Positions 16,828 to 26,400 of a stretch of DNA of 64,000 nucleotides are shown here, piece after piece. The notes beneath the pieces were generated by a model that did no database searches, was not told the DNA's origin, and worked only from the letters and a program-made list of their open reading frames with translations. The stretch's first letter is position 1; every line of letters starts with the position of its first letter. The stretch is from NCBI RefSeq assembly GCF_000834015.1, contig NZ_JXQI01000010.1, positions 40,661 to 104,660 on the forward strand, written 5' to 3'. The position numbers were made by a program, and so were the translations under genes. This DNA is from Prevotella pectinovora. Its GTDB lineage: Bacteria; Bacteroidota; Bacteroidia; Bacteroidales; Bacteroidaceae.

Positions 16828-17358
16828 ATGAAAGAAAATACACATTACACTCCGAGGCTTATCGGTTCATTTCTTTTGAGCGTTATTCTGGCATGGGGAC
16901 TGAACATGCTGCTTTCCTTGGTGTTGGTTTCAACGCTGGTGCTCGTGCCGTTGCTGTTGAATAGTATCTTTGATTTCAGTTTCAGTGACGCATTGTGTTA
17001 TGCTTCAATTCCTGTTGTGGGGAAACTTATGGCAGTATTCAGTGGAGATGATTTTCAAATCAGACTTGCAATATTGATAATATTTTTTATAATTGTCATT
17101 GCCGTGGTTATCTTGGGAGGGTTGACATCCACGCTGATAAAGGTTGTGAGCGGATCCAGAGTGATGACCATACTGTCGGGGACAGTACTTCTCTTCAGTT
17201 TCATCAATATGGTCAGCGTCTTGTTCTTCGAAGATAATTATAATCCAGACCTGCGTGGTTTCTGGTATAATGCCTTGTCCGTATGTCTGCTCGTCATTCT
17301 GTTCCTCATTGATTGCTATATCATATATTTCTGTTGGAACGATGAGGAATATGATTAG
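16828..17358 (+). CDS. Hypothetical membrane protein
   Basis: A 176-residue protein with four hydrophobic segments, at about residues 12-42, 72-97, 108-130 and 148-168, and a short acidic C-terminus (WNDEEYD). No family is recognised. It lies between a soluble hypothetical gene and another small membrane gene on the same strand. Confidence 0.6.
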   Translation: MKENTHYTPRLIGSFLLSVILAWGLNMLLSLVLVSTLVLVPLLLNSIFDFSFSDALCYASIPVVGKLMAVFSGDDFQIRLAILIIFFIIVIAVVILGGLTSTLIKVVSGSRVMTILSGTVLLFSFINMVSVLFFEDNYNPDLRGFWYNALSVCLLVILFLIDCYIIYFCWNDEEYD

Positions 17359-17406
17359 GAATCGGACAATTCTGAATAACTCAAACAGATAAAATGTTTA
17401 TTGGTT

Positions 17407-17685
17407 ATGTGTAGATTTATTAGGTATATAGTCTTATATATATTAGTTTCATGCCTCGTAGGATGGCTGTTATGTAATATAGACCCAGACAAGACTTACA
17501 CTTGGTATTCTGGTATCTGGCACGGTATGTTCTTCATTTCAAACTTTATCCGGAGCTGGTTTACAGATGCTTTGTATAAAGCAGAGTCTTACACTGCGAC
17601 ATATAATGTGTTCTGGTGGATCTTTACAGGCCTTTCTGTGTTCTCTTTTTTCTTTGGCGACGATGCCAGAAGAAGATCATTATGA
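17407..17685 (+). CDS. Small hypothetical membrane protein
   Basis: A 92-residue protein with a hydrophobic N-terminus (about residues 6-22), a Trp/Phe-rich middle (WYSGIWHGMFFISNFIRSWF) and a C-terminal hydrophobic stretch near residues 70-86. Small proteins with WYSGIWHG and YNVFWWI segments recur in Bacteroidales, so it is probably real, but no function is known. The ATG at 17407 was preferred to the upstream TTG. Confidence 0.55.
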   Translation: MCRFIRYIVLYILVSCLVGWLLCNIDPDKTYTWYSGIWHGMFFISNFIRSWFTDALYKAESYTATYNVFWWIFTGLSVFSFFFGDDARRRSL

Positions 17686-17781
17686 TGCGGTTTGTGGAAT
17701 TCCGTCATGCTTCACAAAAAGTGTGATGAATGGAATAATAAAGAGAAATAATTGGGGTTATTATAAAAAAAGTGATTGGTT

Positions 17782-18393
17782 ATGGCAGTGAGTTCAGGAA
17801 ATGAAATGAAGAATGGACTTCAGCGTTGGAACATTGTCCGGCAACGGGGTGTGTTTGTAGGTGCGTTTATGCTTGTGCTTGCCGTGTTCATTATGGCAGG
17901 CACGTCGAGAGCAGACAGAATGAGACCTGCGCCCATAAAGAAGTCAAAGACGCAGAACAATGATGTACGTCGGCAACGCACAGATGGTAACATAGTGTTT
18001 TGTGTGCCGAAAGGATTCAGCTGCAAAGACAGTGTGTTTGCGGGTTGCAGGTTGTTTTTGCTTTTAGGCGAATCCGAAACTGAAGTTACGTTAAACAGTG
18101 GCTTTGACAGTGATGACTCGCCCGAACACATTAATTCCATCTACAGGGATTTGGGTGGTGAAGAAATGGAAGGATATGAGTCTGCTGTCGTTGCAGATGT
18201 AACGAAGTCGGACAAGAGGGTCACCAAGTGTATAAGGGTGAGGAAATACACAGGTCAAGGCATTGTCGTGTATTGGAGATTTGCCGTATTGTTTGACAAG
18301 GCAACTGGAAAGATGTGTCTTGTCTCGGCATACGACAAGGGAAAAGGTGACTATCTGGAACCCTTGCTTGAGTCGGTGCGCTTCAATCCGTGA
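17782..18393 (+). CDS. Hypothetical exported protein
   Basis: A protein of about 203 residues. A basic segment is followed by a hydrophobic stretch (VFVGAFMLVLAVFIMAGTS) that reads as a signal peptide or membrane anchor; the ATG at 17806 would give the most compact signal peptide. The exported part contains IVFCVPKGFSC and a C-terminal domain ending LEPLLESVRFNP. The family is not recognised. It is the last of four same-strand hypothetical genes. Confidence 0.6.
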   Translation: MAVSSGNEMKNGLQRWNIVRQRGVFVGAFMLVLAVFIMAGTSRADRMRPAPIKKSKTQNNDVRRQRTDGNIVFCVPKGFSCKDSVFAGCRLFLLLGESETEVTLNSGFDSDDSPEHINSIYRDLGGEEMEGYESAVVADVTKSDKRVTKCIRVRKYTGQGIVVYWRFAVLFDKATGKMCLVSAYDKGKGDYLEPLLESVRFNP

Positions 18394-18500
18394 CGGGGGA
18401 TGCAGAGGGCTTTCCCCTTAATATAAAGATGTCGTTGTGTAATTGTTACGCAAAAGAAAGTTAAATGGATAATGCTTTGCGTATATTTTACACATGTATC

Positions 18501-18531
18501 TTTGCTGCTATGAAAATCCTTCCTATATTTG
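18501..18531 (+). promoter_or_regulatory. Promoter of the DUF6804-like gene
   Basis: TTTG, 19 bases, TATATTTG matches the consensus. The TTTG itself belongs to an overlapping TATCTTTG (18497-18504), so two start points are possible. The predicted leader is over 100 bases and contains a 26-codon frame (18546-18626) of uncertain meaning. Confidence 0.65.
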
Positions 18532-18644
18532 CATCGGAAATTCTAATGAGCAAAGAATATGAAGAATCTGTTGATGTCAGCCGCTATCGGCGATCAATAA
18601 AAGGAATTTGGAATATTGTGGAGTGATAGGATAACCAGTTTTCA

Positions 18645-18974
18645 ATGAATAAATTTAAACTGACATACAATATGAAACAACTCAACATCATCCTTGCAGT
18701 TCTGTTGCTGCTCTGTCTGTTCAAGATGCCTTACGGCTATTATACGCTGATGAGGCTGGCGGCAACGGTGGGGTTCGCCTATATGGCGTACAGGTATTAT
18801 GAAATGAAGAAGGAGGCACTGGTGTGGACCTTCGGTGCATTGGCCCTGCTGTTCCAGCCATTGGTAAAGATAGCGTTGGGCAGGGACGTATGGAATATCG
18901 TGGATGTCGCTGTGGCGGTCCTGCTGATAGTGCTCACCTTTGCGGTAAATAAAAAGACGATTGAAAAAAACTGA
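18645..18974 (+). CDS. DUF6804-like small integral membrane protein
   Basis: A 109-residue protein, or 100 if translation starts at the ATG at 18672. Four hydrophobic segments are visible, with the conserved features MPYGYYTLMR, FQPLVKIALGR and WNIVDVAVAV that characterise a small family found in Bacteroidota (DUF6804). Location is the inner membrane; function is unknown. It has its own promoter and a weak terminator-like hairpin downstream. Confidence 0.65.
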   Translation: MNKFKLTYNMKQLNIILAVLLLLCLFKMPYGYYTLMRLAATVGFAYMAYRYYEMKKEALVWTFGALALLFQPLVKIALGRDVWNIVDVAVAVLLIVLTFAVNKKTIEKN

Positions 18975-19118
18975 TTCTTGATACTGAACCGAAAATGCGC
19001 AATGACTTAATGCCTAAGTCACGCTTAAGTTCCTCGGCTTTAGACGATATCAGCAATATGTATTCTTTTGTTGTTTTCATCGGATGGAATATATAACCTG
19101 ACGCAAAGTTAATTATTG

Positions 19119-19177
19119 TATGGTAAAAGACAAGGAAAACAATGACAAACTCTATCAGTCACCTTGTTTTTATCATA
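19119..19177 (+). terminator. Terminator-like hairpin after the DUF6804-like gene
   Basis: TATGGTAAAAGACAAGG can pair with CCTTGTTTTTATCATA, with one mismatch and one bulge, around a 26-base loop. It is the only structure I see in 18975-19230. Confidence 0.4.
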
Positions 19178-19230
19178 TAGAAGCAGAAAACTAAATCACC
19201 AAATCTTTTCGCAGCAATACAAATTATGAT

Positions 19231-19238
19231 TACATTTG
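19231..19238 (+). promoter_or_regulatory. -7 element before the TPR protein gene
   Basis: TACATTTG lies 53 bases upstream of the ATG at 19292. A convincing TTTG at -33 is missing, so this is a partial promoter match. Confidence 0.45.
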
Positions 19239-19291
19239 CATAAACACTATTGACTACCGACTAAATTCAATACATTTTGTTATACAGCTAT

Positions 19292-21259
19292 ATGGAAAAA
19301 AACAAGCCTCCCCTCACTCCAGAGGAGGAGAAAGCGAAGGAGGAGCGTGCAAAAAAGGAACGCCGCAACGAGATTATCCTGACGGCAATAATCCACACCC
19401 TGCTGCTGCCCGTTTTGCTGGTGATAGCAATCCTTATGCTTATCTATCTCGGCATAGTGACGGGTTGGGAGAAAATACAGGAATGGAAGGAGAACGGGTG
19501 GAAATTCCGGAATAGAGATGCCGAGGAAGAATGGCCGCCACGCCGGAAGCTCATCTCGCATACAGAGATAGAATGCAGGAACGAGTTGCCTGTGCTGTTC
19601 GACAAATACTATGTGGTATATGTGGAGACGGAATACAACGAGCCTCTCAACTCCTTCATCAGAAACAATATAGAATATATCCGCAAGGAATTCTCAGAGA
19701 AATACTACCATTTCGTTTATATTCCCGAACTGAAAAACATTTCTGACGAAGACCTTGCCTATGCTTTCCCTCTCGACGCAGCATTGATGACCGACGAGAT
19801 GAGAGACGGCATACGCGGCATCACCACCGAACAGTTCACCCGGATGTTCGCCCCTCTAATCGGTATGGACCTTACCGGCGGCAAGGCGGGGCTGTTGAGC
19901 CTTGGCTGTTACAATGGAGACTTTGGATGCGGATTATATGATGACGTCAATTATTCAAAATCCACCTTCTTCTATATAGACCTGCAGACCTGTTGTCCCG
20001 ATAAAATCAAGGAGGCGTTCGAGGAATATTTCAGGTTCTACTGCGGAGAAAAACATGCCCCGTTCAGTGTGCGCCCAAGGGATGAATACCCTCTCGACGA
20101 CAGGCAGGAATCCGAATTACACGGAAATCAGAGCGACGCTTCAGACTATTCTTTTTATTACGACCAAAAGAAAATGCAAGATGTAGCCGAAGAAATCAGA
20201 GAGAGGGTTGAGATACTGAAGCAGGGAGGATATATCGAACTCCTGCTGCATACGCTTGGCGAAGACCTCATGAAGCAGATAAACGACTCACGGAAGACTG
20301 CCACTCCGCTGATGCACATCACCGTATCCGACGACCTGCGGATATTCATTCCTGAACTTGACAACCGCGAGGTGAAGATGCCGTCCCTCGCCCGTGCCCT
20401 GTATGTGTTCTATCTCCGTCACAAGGAGGGAGTGGAATTCAAGTTCCTCTCAGAGTTCACCGAGGAGATCTTCTCGCTCTACCGTCTCGCCAGCAACCGC
20501 CTTGACGATGCCCGGTTGCGTGCCACGGTGGACAGTCTCGTTAATCCCATAGACAATAAGATAAACGAATGTACGAGCAGAATCAAATCGGCGTTCCTCA
20601 GAGTGATGGACGAATATGCGGCGCGCAACTACTATCTGCAGATGCGCAACAGGGAATTCACGAGGGAAGATTCCAAAGACAAGAATCTGTTGAGGCTATA
20701 CAGAGACTACGCTAAATACATCTCTCTGCCGCGTAGTCTGGTCAGCTATTCCGCCGCCGTCATGCGGGTGCCCGTAGTCAAGGGCAGCAATACCCAAGAG
20801 CGGTGTCTCAGAGAAGAAGAGTTCTGGCGTAGAAATCATAGAATGCGCGATGCTGTCAGTGATGTTGAAAAATTCAATAAAAAGAAATACTTGAGCAGGA
20901 AAAAACGCGAGACAGAGAAGCAGCGCCTGCGCCAGAAAGTGGTGGAGGCATCTATGGCTGTGCTCGAAATGGAACCGAAGAATTTTCTCGCCCATTTCAA
21001 TCTCGGCGATATGTATTGCAATGCCGTAGACTATGAAAAGTCTATCCGCGAGAACACTTTGATTATCGAGCATGACGCCTACACATGGAACGCCTCGTAT
21101 ATCAACCGCGCCCAGGCTTATCTCTACGCTGGAGAATACGACAAGGGACTTGCCGACATCGACAGCTATTTCAAGTCTCTGCGCCGATGGAAGGAGGCTG
21201 ATAAGGAAGCGGAGAGAATCAGAAAACTGCTGCTTGCCAAGAAGAAACCGCTCTTGTAA
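19292..21259 (+). CDS. Membrane-anchored protein with C-terminal TPR motifs
   Basis: A 655-residue protein. A charged N-terminal segment (about 25 residues, Glu/Lys rich) is followed by one long hydrophobic helix near residues 28-56, then a large domain that I do not recognise. Near the C-terminus two tetratricopeptide-like repeats are visible (NFLAHFNLGDMYCNAVDYEKS and SYINRAQAYLYAGEYDKGL), which usually mediate protein contacts. The ATG at 19292 was chosen over the upstream TTG at 19277. It is probably anchored in the inner membrane with the bulk on one side. Confidence 0.65.
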   Translation: MEKNKPPLTPEEEKAKEERAKKERRNEIILTAIIHTLLLPVLLVIAILMLIYLGIVTGWEKIQEWKENGWKFRNRDAEEEWPPRRKLISHTEIECRNELPVLFDKYYVVYVETEYNEPLNSFIRNNIEYIRKEFSEKYYHFVYIPELKNISDEDLAYAFPLDAALMTDEMRDGIRGITTEQFTRMFAPLIGMDLTGGKAGLLSLGCYNGDFGCGLYDDVNYSKSTFFYIDLQTCCPDKIKEAFEEYFRFYCGEKHAPFSVRPRDEYPLDDRQESELHGNQSDASDYSFYYDQKKMQDVAEEIRERVEILKQGGYIELLLHTLGEDLMKQINDSRKTATPLMHITVSDDLRIFIPELDNREVKMPSLARALYVFYLRHKEGVEFKFLSEFTEEIFSLYRLASNRLDDARLRATVDSLVNPIDNKINECTSRIKSAFLRVMDEYAARNYYLQMRNREFTREDSKDKNLLRLYRDYAKYISLPRSLVSYSAAVMRVPVVKGSNTQERCLREEEFWRRNHRMRDAVSDVEKFNKKKYLSRKKRETEKQRLRQKVVEASMAVLEMEPKNFLAHFNLGDMYCNAVDYEKSIRENTLIIEHDAYTWNASYINRAQAYLYAGEYDKGLADIDSYFKSLRRWKEADKEAERIRKLLLAKKKPLL

Positions 21260-21309
21260 GCCCCAACTGCCAAATGGCCGAGTGGGGAGTGAAGATGTCA
21301 AATGAAAAA

Positions 21310-21346
21310 GTGATACTTTCCTGTAAAGCGTCCAGGAAAGTATCAC
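21310..21346 (-). terminator. Intrinsic terminator for the 21.4 kb surface-protein remnant
   Basis: A perfect 13-bp stem (GTGATACTTTCCT and its complement) with an 11-base loop is followed on the minus strand by a T-run. A second, shorter hairpin (GTTTTGC...GCAAAAC, 21380-21400) lies closer to the stop codon. The plus-strand gene ending at 21259 may also use the first stem. Confidence 0.8.
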
Positions 21347-21415
21347 TAAAAAATCATCGATGCGTCGGAGCATCGCCGCGTTTTGCTTTATCCGCAAAAC
21401 ATCACATTATCCTTC

Positions 21416-22099
21416 TTATCTAATCACCTTTACTGATTTCTTTGTTCCGTCTGCAAATTTTGTGGTCATGATGTAGATGCCGGTTGAAGGAGACTTCACC
21501 TTGCGTCCGCAGAGATCGGTGTATTCCATGCTCTTGGCATTCGCTGCCTCGGTAGCGCTGATGCCGTCGAGTTCTCCGTATCTCACGATGTTAGACCTGT
21601 ATACCGTATCACCGTCCTTGTAGAGAGCCTGCACTCCGAAGCTCGTGTAGTCAGACTTGTAGAAATACATAGAGCGCTTGTTGCCATAGCAGAAGATGTC
21701 CCATTTGTCGCTGTAGCCGTAAGGCATGTCGGTAATCTCGTCTTCCGGCAGTTTGGTGTATTCGCTCTTGCGGAAAGTGAAGAGGTCGTTGTCGAAGTAT
21801 ATGTTGTAGTATAGTTTGGCAGGGTCGAGGTCGCCGCCGTCGGCAGAGTATGTCATCAGGTATTTCGTCACCTCAGCGTCGGCAGGAGGTGTGGCTATTG
21901 TCATTGTCTCAGGACTCATCTGGTTGATATGGTCGCCGAATCCCGTCCATGCACCCGTCTCGTCGCCCACAGCCATATACACCTTTGCCGTGTCCACACG
22001 TATCAGCGAGTCGTTGCGCAATACATATTTAATGGTCTGCGAGGTTTCGTCGGGAGTCATCGTCAGTCCCTCCTGTCCGTCCACGTCCACTTCTTCCAT
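21416..22099 (-). pseudogene. 3' part of a surface protein with a type IX sorting-like tail
   Basis: The reading frame covers 227 residues but has no signal peptide, and an in-frame TAA lies directly before its first ATG. The body (LYYNIYFDNDLFTF..EYTKL, GYSDKWDIFCYGN, SFGVQALYKDGDTVYRSNI) resembles the C-terminal region of large Prevotella surface proteins. The end, with YTDLCGRKVKSPSTGIYIMT followed by a Lys/Arg-rich close, looks like a type IX secretion sorting domain. It is most likely the surviving 3' end of a truncated gene; a short unexported protein is possible. Repeats and hairpins fill the DNA upstream. Confidence 0.6.
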
Positions 22100-22212
22100 T
22101 TATGTTGATCGATATGAGTAAAAGTTGCCAATATCGCTGATTTTCAGTAAAACCAGGAATTTCCAAAAAAACTGTCAGACCATCTGGTTTTTGATTGTAA
22201 CATTCTGACAAA

Positions 22213-22252
22213 CAGACAATTGGCTGCCTGACGATTGTCAGGCAATTGTCTG
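22213..22252. other. Long imperfect hairpin upstream of the surface-protein remnant
   Basis: CAGACAAT, a 4-base bulge, TGCCTGAC, loop GATT, GTCAGGCA, ATTGTCTG form an almost continuous stem. It carries no T-run, so it does not look like a terminator. It stands in the 770-base gap 22100-22870 together with R1b and the 33-base repeats. Confidence 0.55.
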
Positions 22253-22329
22253 GATGGTTTGCTGATGAGAGGAATTGTCAGATGTGAGGTATTGCATGCG
22301 TTGGCAGAAGTCTGAAAACAGGAATGTGA

Positions 22330-22450
22330 GTATTACAACATTAACTTATTGGGCAGACCTCTGACAGAAATTCTGCCCATCCGGGGCAAGCACGTTGCCC
22401 ATGATGGGAAAGCAGCGTGCCCCAGTTGGGCAAGCGTCGTGCCCATTTAT
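22330..22450. repeat. Dispersed repeat R1, copy b
   Basis: The same order as copy a: ATTACAACATTAACTTATTG, a CTGACAG segment, TTCTGCCCATC, then three units GGGCAAGCACGTTGCCC, GGAAAGCAGCGTGCCC and GGGCAAGCGTCGTGCCC. Stems pair at their outer GGGCA/TGCCC bases. Confidence 0.75.
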
Positions 22451-22496
22451 GGACATATAACCATTTGTGTTCAAGTGTATTCATTCGTCATTGAAA

Positions 22497-22579
22497 TTCG
22501 TGTAGAAAAATGTAGTGCTGCTTTAAAAGTTCGTGTAGAAAAGTGTGGTATTGTTGCAAAAGTTCGTGTAGAAAAGTGT
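22497..22579 (+). repeat. 33-bp tandem repeat (three units) ending in a promoter element
   Basis: TTCGTGTAGAAAA(A/G)TGT occurs at 22497, 22530 and 22563, exactly 33 bases apart. The third unit runs into TATCTTTG (22579-22586), a -7 match. A 30-codon frame follows (about 22643-22735, MRYGKIISMSPYREQDW...) that may be a small gene or remnant; I give it no function. The rest of the gap to ruvA shows nothing further. Confidence 0.65.
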
Positions 22580-22870
22580 ATCTTTGCATTGTTTTTATGT
22601 TATGAAAGCATTTTGAATTATCAACGGAATCTAAAAAAAACTATGCGATATGGAAAGATAATTTCCATGTCGCCTTACAGAGAACAGGACTGGATGAAGA
22701 ATATCCCATTATATGCAGTGGAGGAGAGCTTCTGACTCATGTCTTTGAAGCGCATTTTGAAGTAATCGTCATTGTCAGGTTCGCATAATAATTAATATTG
22801 GACACCTCTTTATACAATAATAATGGGAGAAGAGCGTTATAAAGTCGTATATACACCACATTTTTGATTT

Positions 22871-23476
22871 ATGATAGAATACGTTAGAGGCGAGCTTGCC
22901 GAGCTCACGCCAGCCTATGCTGTTGTTGAGGCTCATGGAGTGGGCTACGGACTGAGCATTTCGCTTAACACCTATAGCGGCATACAGAACAAGAAGGAAG
23001 TGAAACTGTATGTCGTCGAGAGCATACGAGAGGATGCGTATGCCCTCTTCGGATTTTCCACCAAGCAAGAGCGGGAGATGTTCCTGCTCCTCATCACTGT
23101 GTCGGGAGTAGGAGCCAACACCGCCCGCATGATTCTCTCCGCCATGTCGCCGACAGAACTGTGCAACGTCATCTCTTCGGGCAACGAGAAGATGCTGAAG
23201 ACCGTGAAAGGTATCGGACTGCGTACGGCACAGCGCATCATAGTTGACCTGAGAGACAAGATTGCCGTGGAAGGAATAGCAGACCAGATGCCGGCAGCAG
23301 GTGTTGCGGCGGCATCTGCCATGAACAACGAGGTGAGAGACGAGGCTATAGGCGCCCTCACCATGCTCGGCTTCTCGCCGGCACCGTCGGCAAAGGTGGT
23401 TTCGGCAATCCTTACAGACAATCCACAGCTGCCTGTAGAACAGGTCGTGAAATTGGCACTCAAGCAGATAAAGTAA
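22871..23476 (+). CDS. ruvA: Holliday junction branch migration protein RuvA
   Basis: A 201-residue DNA-binding protein that forms a tetramer on Holliday junctions and directs the RuvB motor. The N-terminal OB domain ([20 protein letters not shown]) is followed by two helix-hairpin-helix motifs ([15 protein letters not shown] and [12 protein letters not shown]), then a linker and a C-terminal RuvB-binding domain ([15 protein letters not shown]). Length and order are normal. The stop codon is directly followed by the sprA start, so both are on one transcript. Confidence 0.96.
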   Translation: MIEYVRGELAELTPAYAVVEAHGVGYGLSISLNTYSGIQNKKEVKLYVVESIREDAYALFGFSTKQEREMFLLLITVSGVGANTARMILSAMSPTELCNVISSGNEKMLKTVKGIGLRTAQRIIVDLRDKIAVEGIADQMPAAGVAAASAMNNEVRDEAIGALTMLGFSPAPSAKVVSAILTDNPQLPVEQVVKLALKQIK

Positions 23477-26400
23477 ATGACAAACATAAAGAAATTCCTT
23501 GGCATCATCATCGTGCTGGTGAGCATCAACGTGCTCGCTCTCAATGTCGTGCCGCAACTTCAGGACGACCGCACGCGCCAGCAGGCCCAGCAGAAAGACA
23601 AGCGCAAAGGGCCAGCCACGCTGAAGCGAGGCGGAAAGGCGTCTGCCGACTCCCTGAAGAAAGAACTCTCGGGACTCTCGCTCCTCACTATAGAAGACGA
23701 CTCCATTCCTGACTCGCTGCTCCATCCCAGATGGAAGGTGCAGCGCAGCGTTCCTGTGACCATCGACGATGTGGACAAACGCACCGCCGACCTCAGTTTT
23801 CCGGAGAACATCAAGCAAGACGTGGTATACAACGACACCCTCGACCGCTATTTCATCGGTTCGAGAATGGGTGGCGGCTATCTCTCCACGCCAATCATCA
23901 TGACTCCCGACGAATACCGCAAATGGAGCGAGAGGCAGGAGATGAACCGCTTCTTCCGTGGCAAGAACGACGAGATAGTGAAGGCTAAGGGAAAAGAGAA
24001 ATTCTCGTTCTCCGACATGCACTTCAGTCTCGGACCGGCAGAGAAGATCTTCGGACCCGGCGGCGTGCGCATCAAGACGCAGGGAACGGCAGAGCTGAAG
24101 CTCGGAGCCACGATGAAAGAAATCGACAATCCGTCGCTCCCTATCCGCAACCGCAAGACAACGACGATGAACTTCGACGAGAAGATAAACCTCAACGTGA
24201 ACGGTAAGGTGGGCGACAAGGTGAACATGAACCTCAACTACAACACCGATGCCACCTTCGACTTCGACTCGCAGAACCTCAAACTCAAATATGAAGGCAA
24301 GGAAGACGAGATAATAAAACTCGTGGAGGCAGGCAACGTGTCGTTCCCGAGCAACTCCTCGCTCGTCAAGGGAGCATCCTCGCTTTTCGGTATCAGAACC
24401 GACATGCAGTTCGGCAAACTCAAGCTGCAGACAGTAATCTCTCAGAAGAAGTCGTCGAGCAAGAGCGTGTCGTCGAAAGGCGGAGTGCAGCTCACACCAT
24501 TCGAAATCGATGCTTCAGACTATGAGGAGAACCGACACTTCTTCCTCTCGCGCTATTTCCGCGAGAAGTATGACGCGGCAATGAAGACCCTGCCCAACCT
24601 CACCACCGGAATCACCATAAACCGTGTGGAGATATGGGTGACAAACAAGCAGGGAAATACCACCAATACCCGTAACATCGTGGCACTCACCGACCTCGGT
24701 GAAAACACACGGGTGAGCAACCCTATGTGGGGACTCACCGGTTCGCCGGTTCCGTCGAACAACGCCAACAGTGAGTATTCTACAATCGTGAACTCCTACT
24801 CCGCAGCGCGAGACATCGACCAGACGAGCACCGTGCTCGACGGTATCCCTGGCTTCGTGGGAGGCGCCGACTATGAGAAGCTGCAGAGCGCCCGTCTGCT
24901 CAGCTCCTCAGAATACTCCGTCAACCAAGCCCTCGGATACGTGTCGCTCAAGTCCTCACTGCAGACCGACCAGGTGCTCGCCGTGGCATACGAATATACT
25001 GCCGGCGGACAGACATACCAGGTGGGAGAGTTTGCGTCAGACATGAAAGATGTGCAGCAGGCAATCTTCGTGAAGGCGCTCAAGAACACCAGCAACAATC
25101 CAAGACAGGGAAACTGGGACCTCATGATGAAGAACGTGTATTATCTCGCCTCGTCGGTAGAGAAAGACAAGTTCAGACTCGACGTGAAATACCAGAGCGA
25201 CACCACGGGAGTCTATCTCTCGTATATTCCGGAGCAGCAGGTGAAAGACCTCACCATGATAAAGCTGCTTGGCGCCGACCGACTCGACAACAACAACAAG
25301 GTGCACAGCAACGGATACTTCGACTTTGTTGAAGGATACACCGTGAGCAACGGACGAGTGTTCTTCCCGGAGGCAGAGCCGTTCGGAAGATACCTCTATA
25401 ACCAGCTCGTGGCAAAGGGCGTCTCTCCTGAGAAAGCTGCAAAATACAGTTATACAGAACTTTACGATTCCACCAAGACCGTAGCCAAGCAGATTGCCGA
25501 GAAAGACAAATACAGACTCACGGGACAGTTCCGTGGCACCTCGGCAAACGTCATCTCCCTCGGAGCATACAACGTGCCGCAGGGCTCTGTAGTCGTTACG
25601 GCAGGTGGCGTGACCCTCTCCGAAGGTTCAGACTATAGCGTGGACTATTCGGCAGGAGAGGTGACAATCCTCAACCAGAGCATCATCGACGCCGGAACGG
25701 CAGTCAACGTGTCGCTCGAGAGCAATACCGACTACGCACAGCAACGGAAGACGATGCTCGGACTGAACTGGGAATACGACTTCACCAAGAACTTCCAGCT
25801 CAGCGGTACCTTCCAGCACCTGTCTGAACAGGCGCTCACCACAAAGGTGTCGATGGGATCGGAACCGCTCAACAACACCCTCTGGGGTCTCAACATCAAC
25901 TGGAAGAAGGAGAGCCAGTGGCTCACCAACGTGCTCGACAAGATACCGTTCCTCCACTGCACCCAGCCGTCGCAGATATCCTTCACGGGAGAGTTTGCCC
26001 AGCTCATCGCAGGACAGGCAAGCGGCACACAAGACAACGCCTCGTATATCGACGACTTCGAGAACACGAAGAACACCATCGACGTGAGTACACCGTCGTC
26101 GTGGATAATATCAAGCGTGCCGACCATGTTCCCCAACTACAACGACAAGACGACGTTGCAGAGCGGTTTCCAGCGTGCCCTGCTCGCATGGTATAACATC
26201 GACCCTCTGTTCACCCGCCGTAGCAGTTCGCTCACACCGGGACACATCAAGAGCGACCTCCATCAGCTCTCAAACCACTACGTCAGAGAGGTGTATGTCA
26301 GGGAGCTGTTCCCAAACCGCGACCAGAGCAGCTACAACGGCGCAACGGCAACATTGCCGATACTCAACCTCGCCTTCTATCCGTCAGAGCGCGGACCTTA

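Noticed and set aside
18546..18626. 26-codon frame (MSKEYEESVDVSRYRRS...) in the DUF6804 leader
   Set aside because: Could be a leader peptide, but there is no sign of attenuation and too little sequence to judge.
22349..22735. 128-codon frame through the R1b and 33-bp repeats
   Set aside because: It runs across two repeat families and a promoter, so it is not a gene. Its last 30 codons might be a small separate frame but I cannot assign it.
22775..24022. Long minus-strand frame opposite ruvA and sprA
   Set aside because: It mirrors the codon pattern of ruvA and sprA and has low-complexity His-rich sequence with no family likeness.
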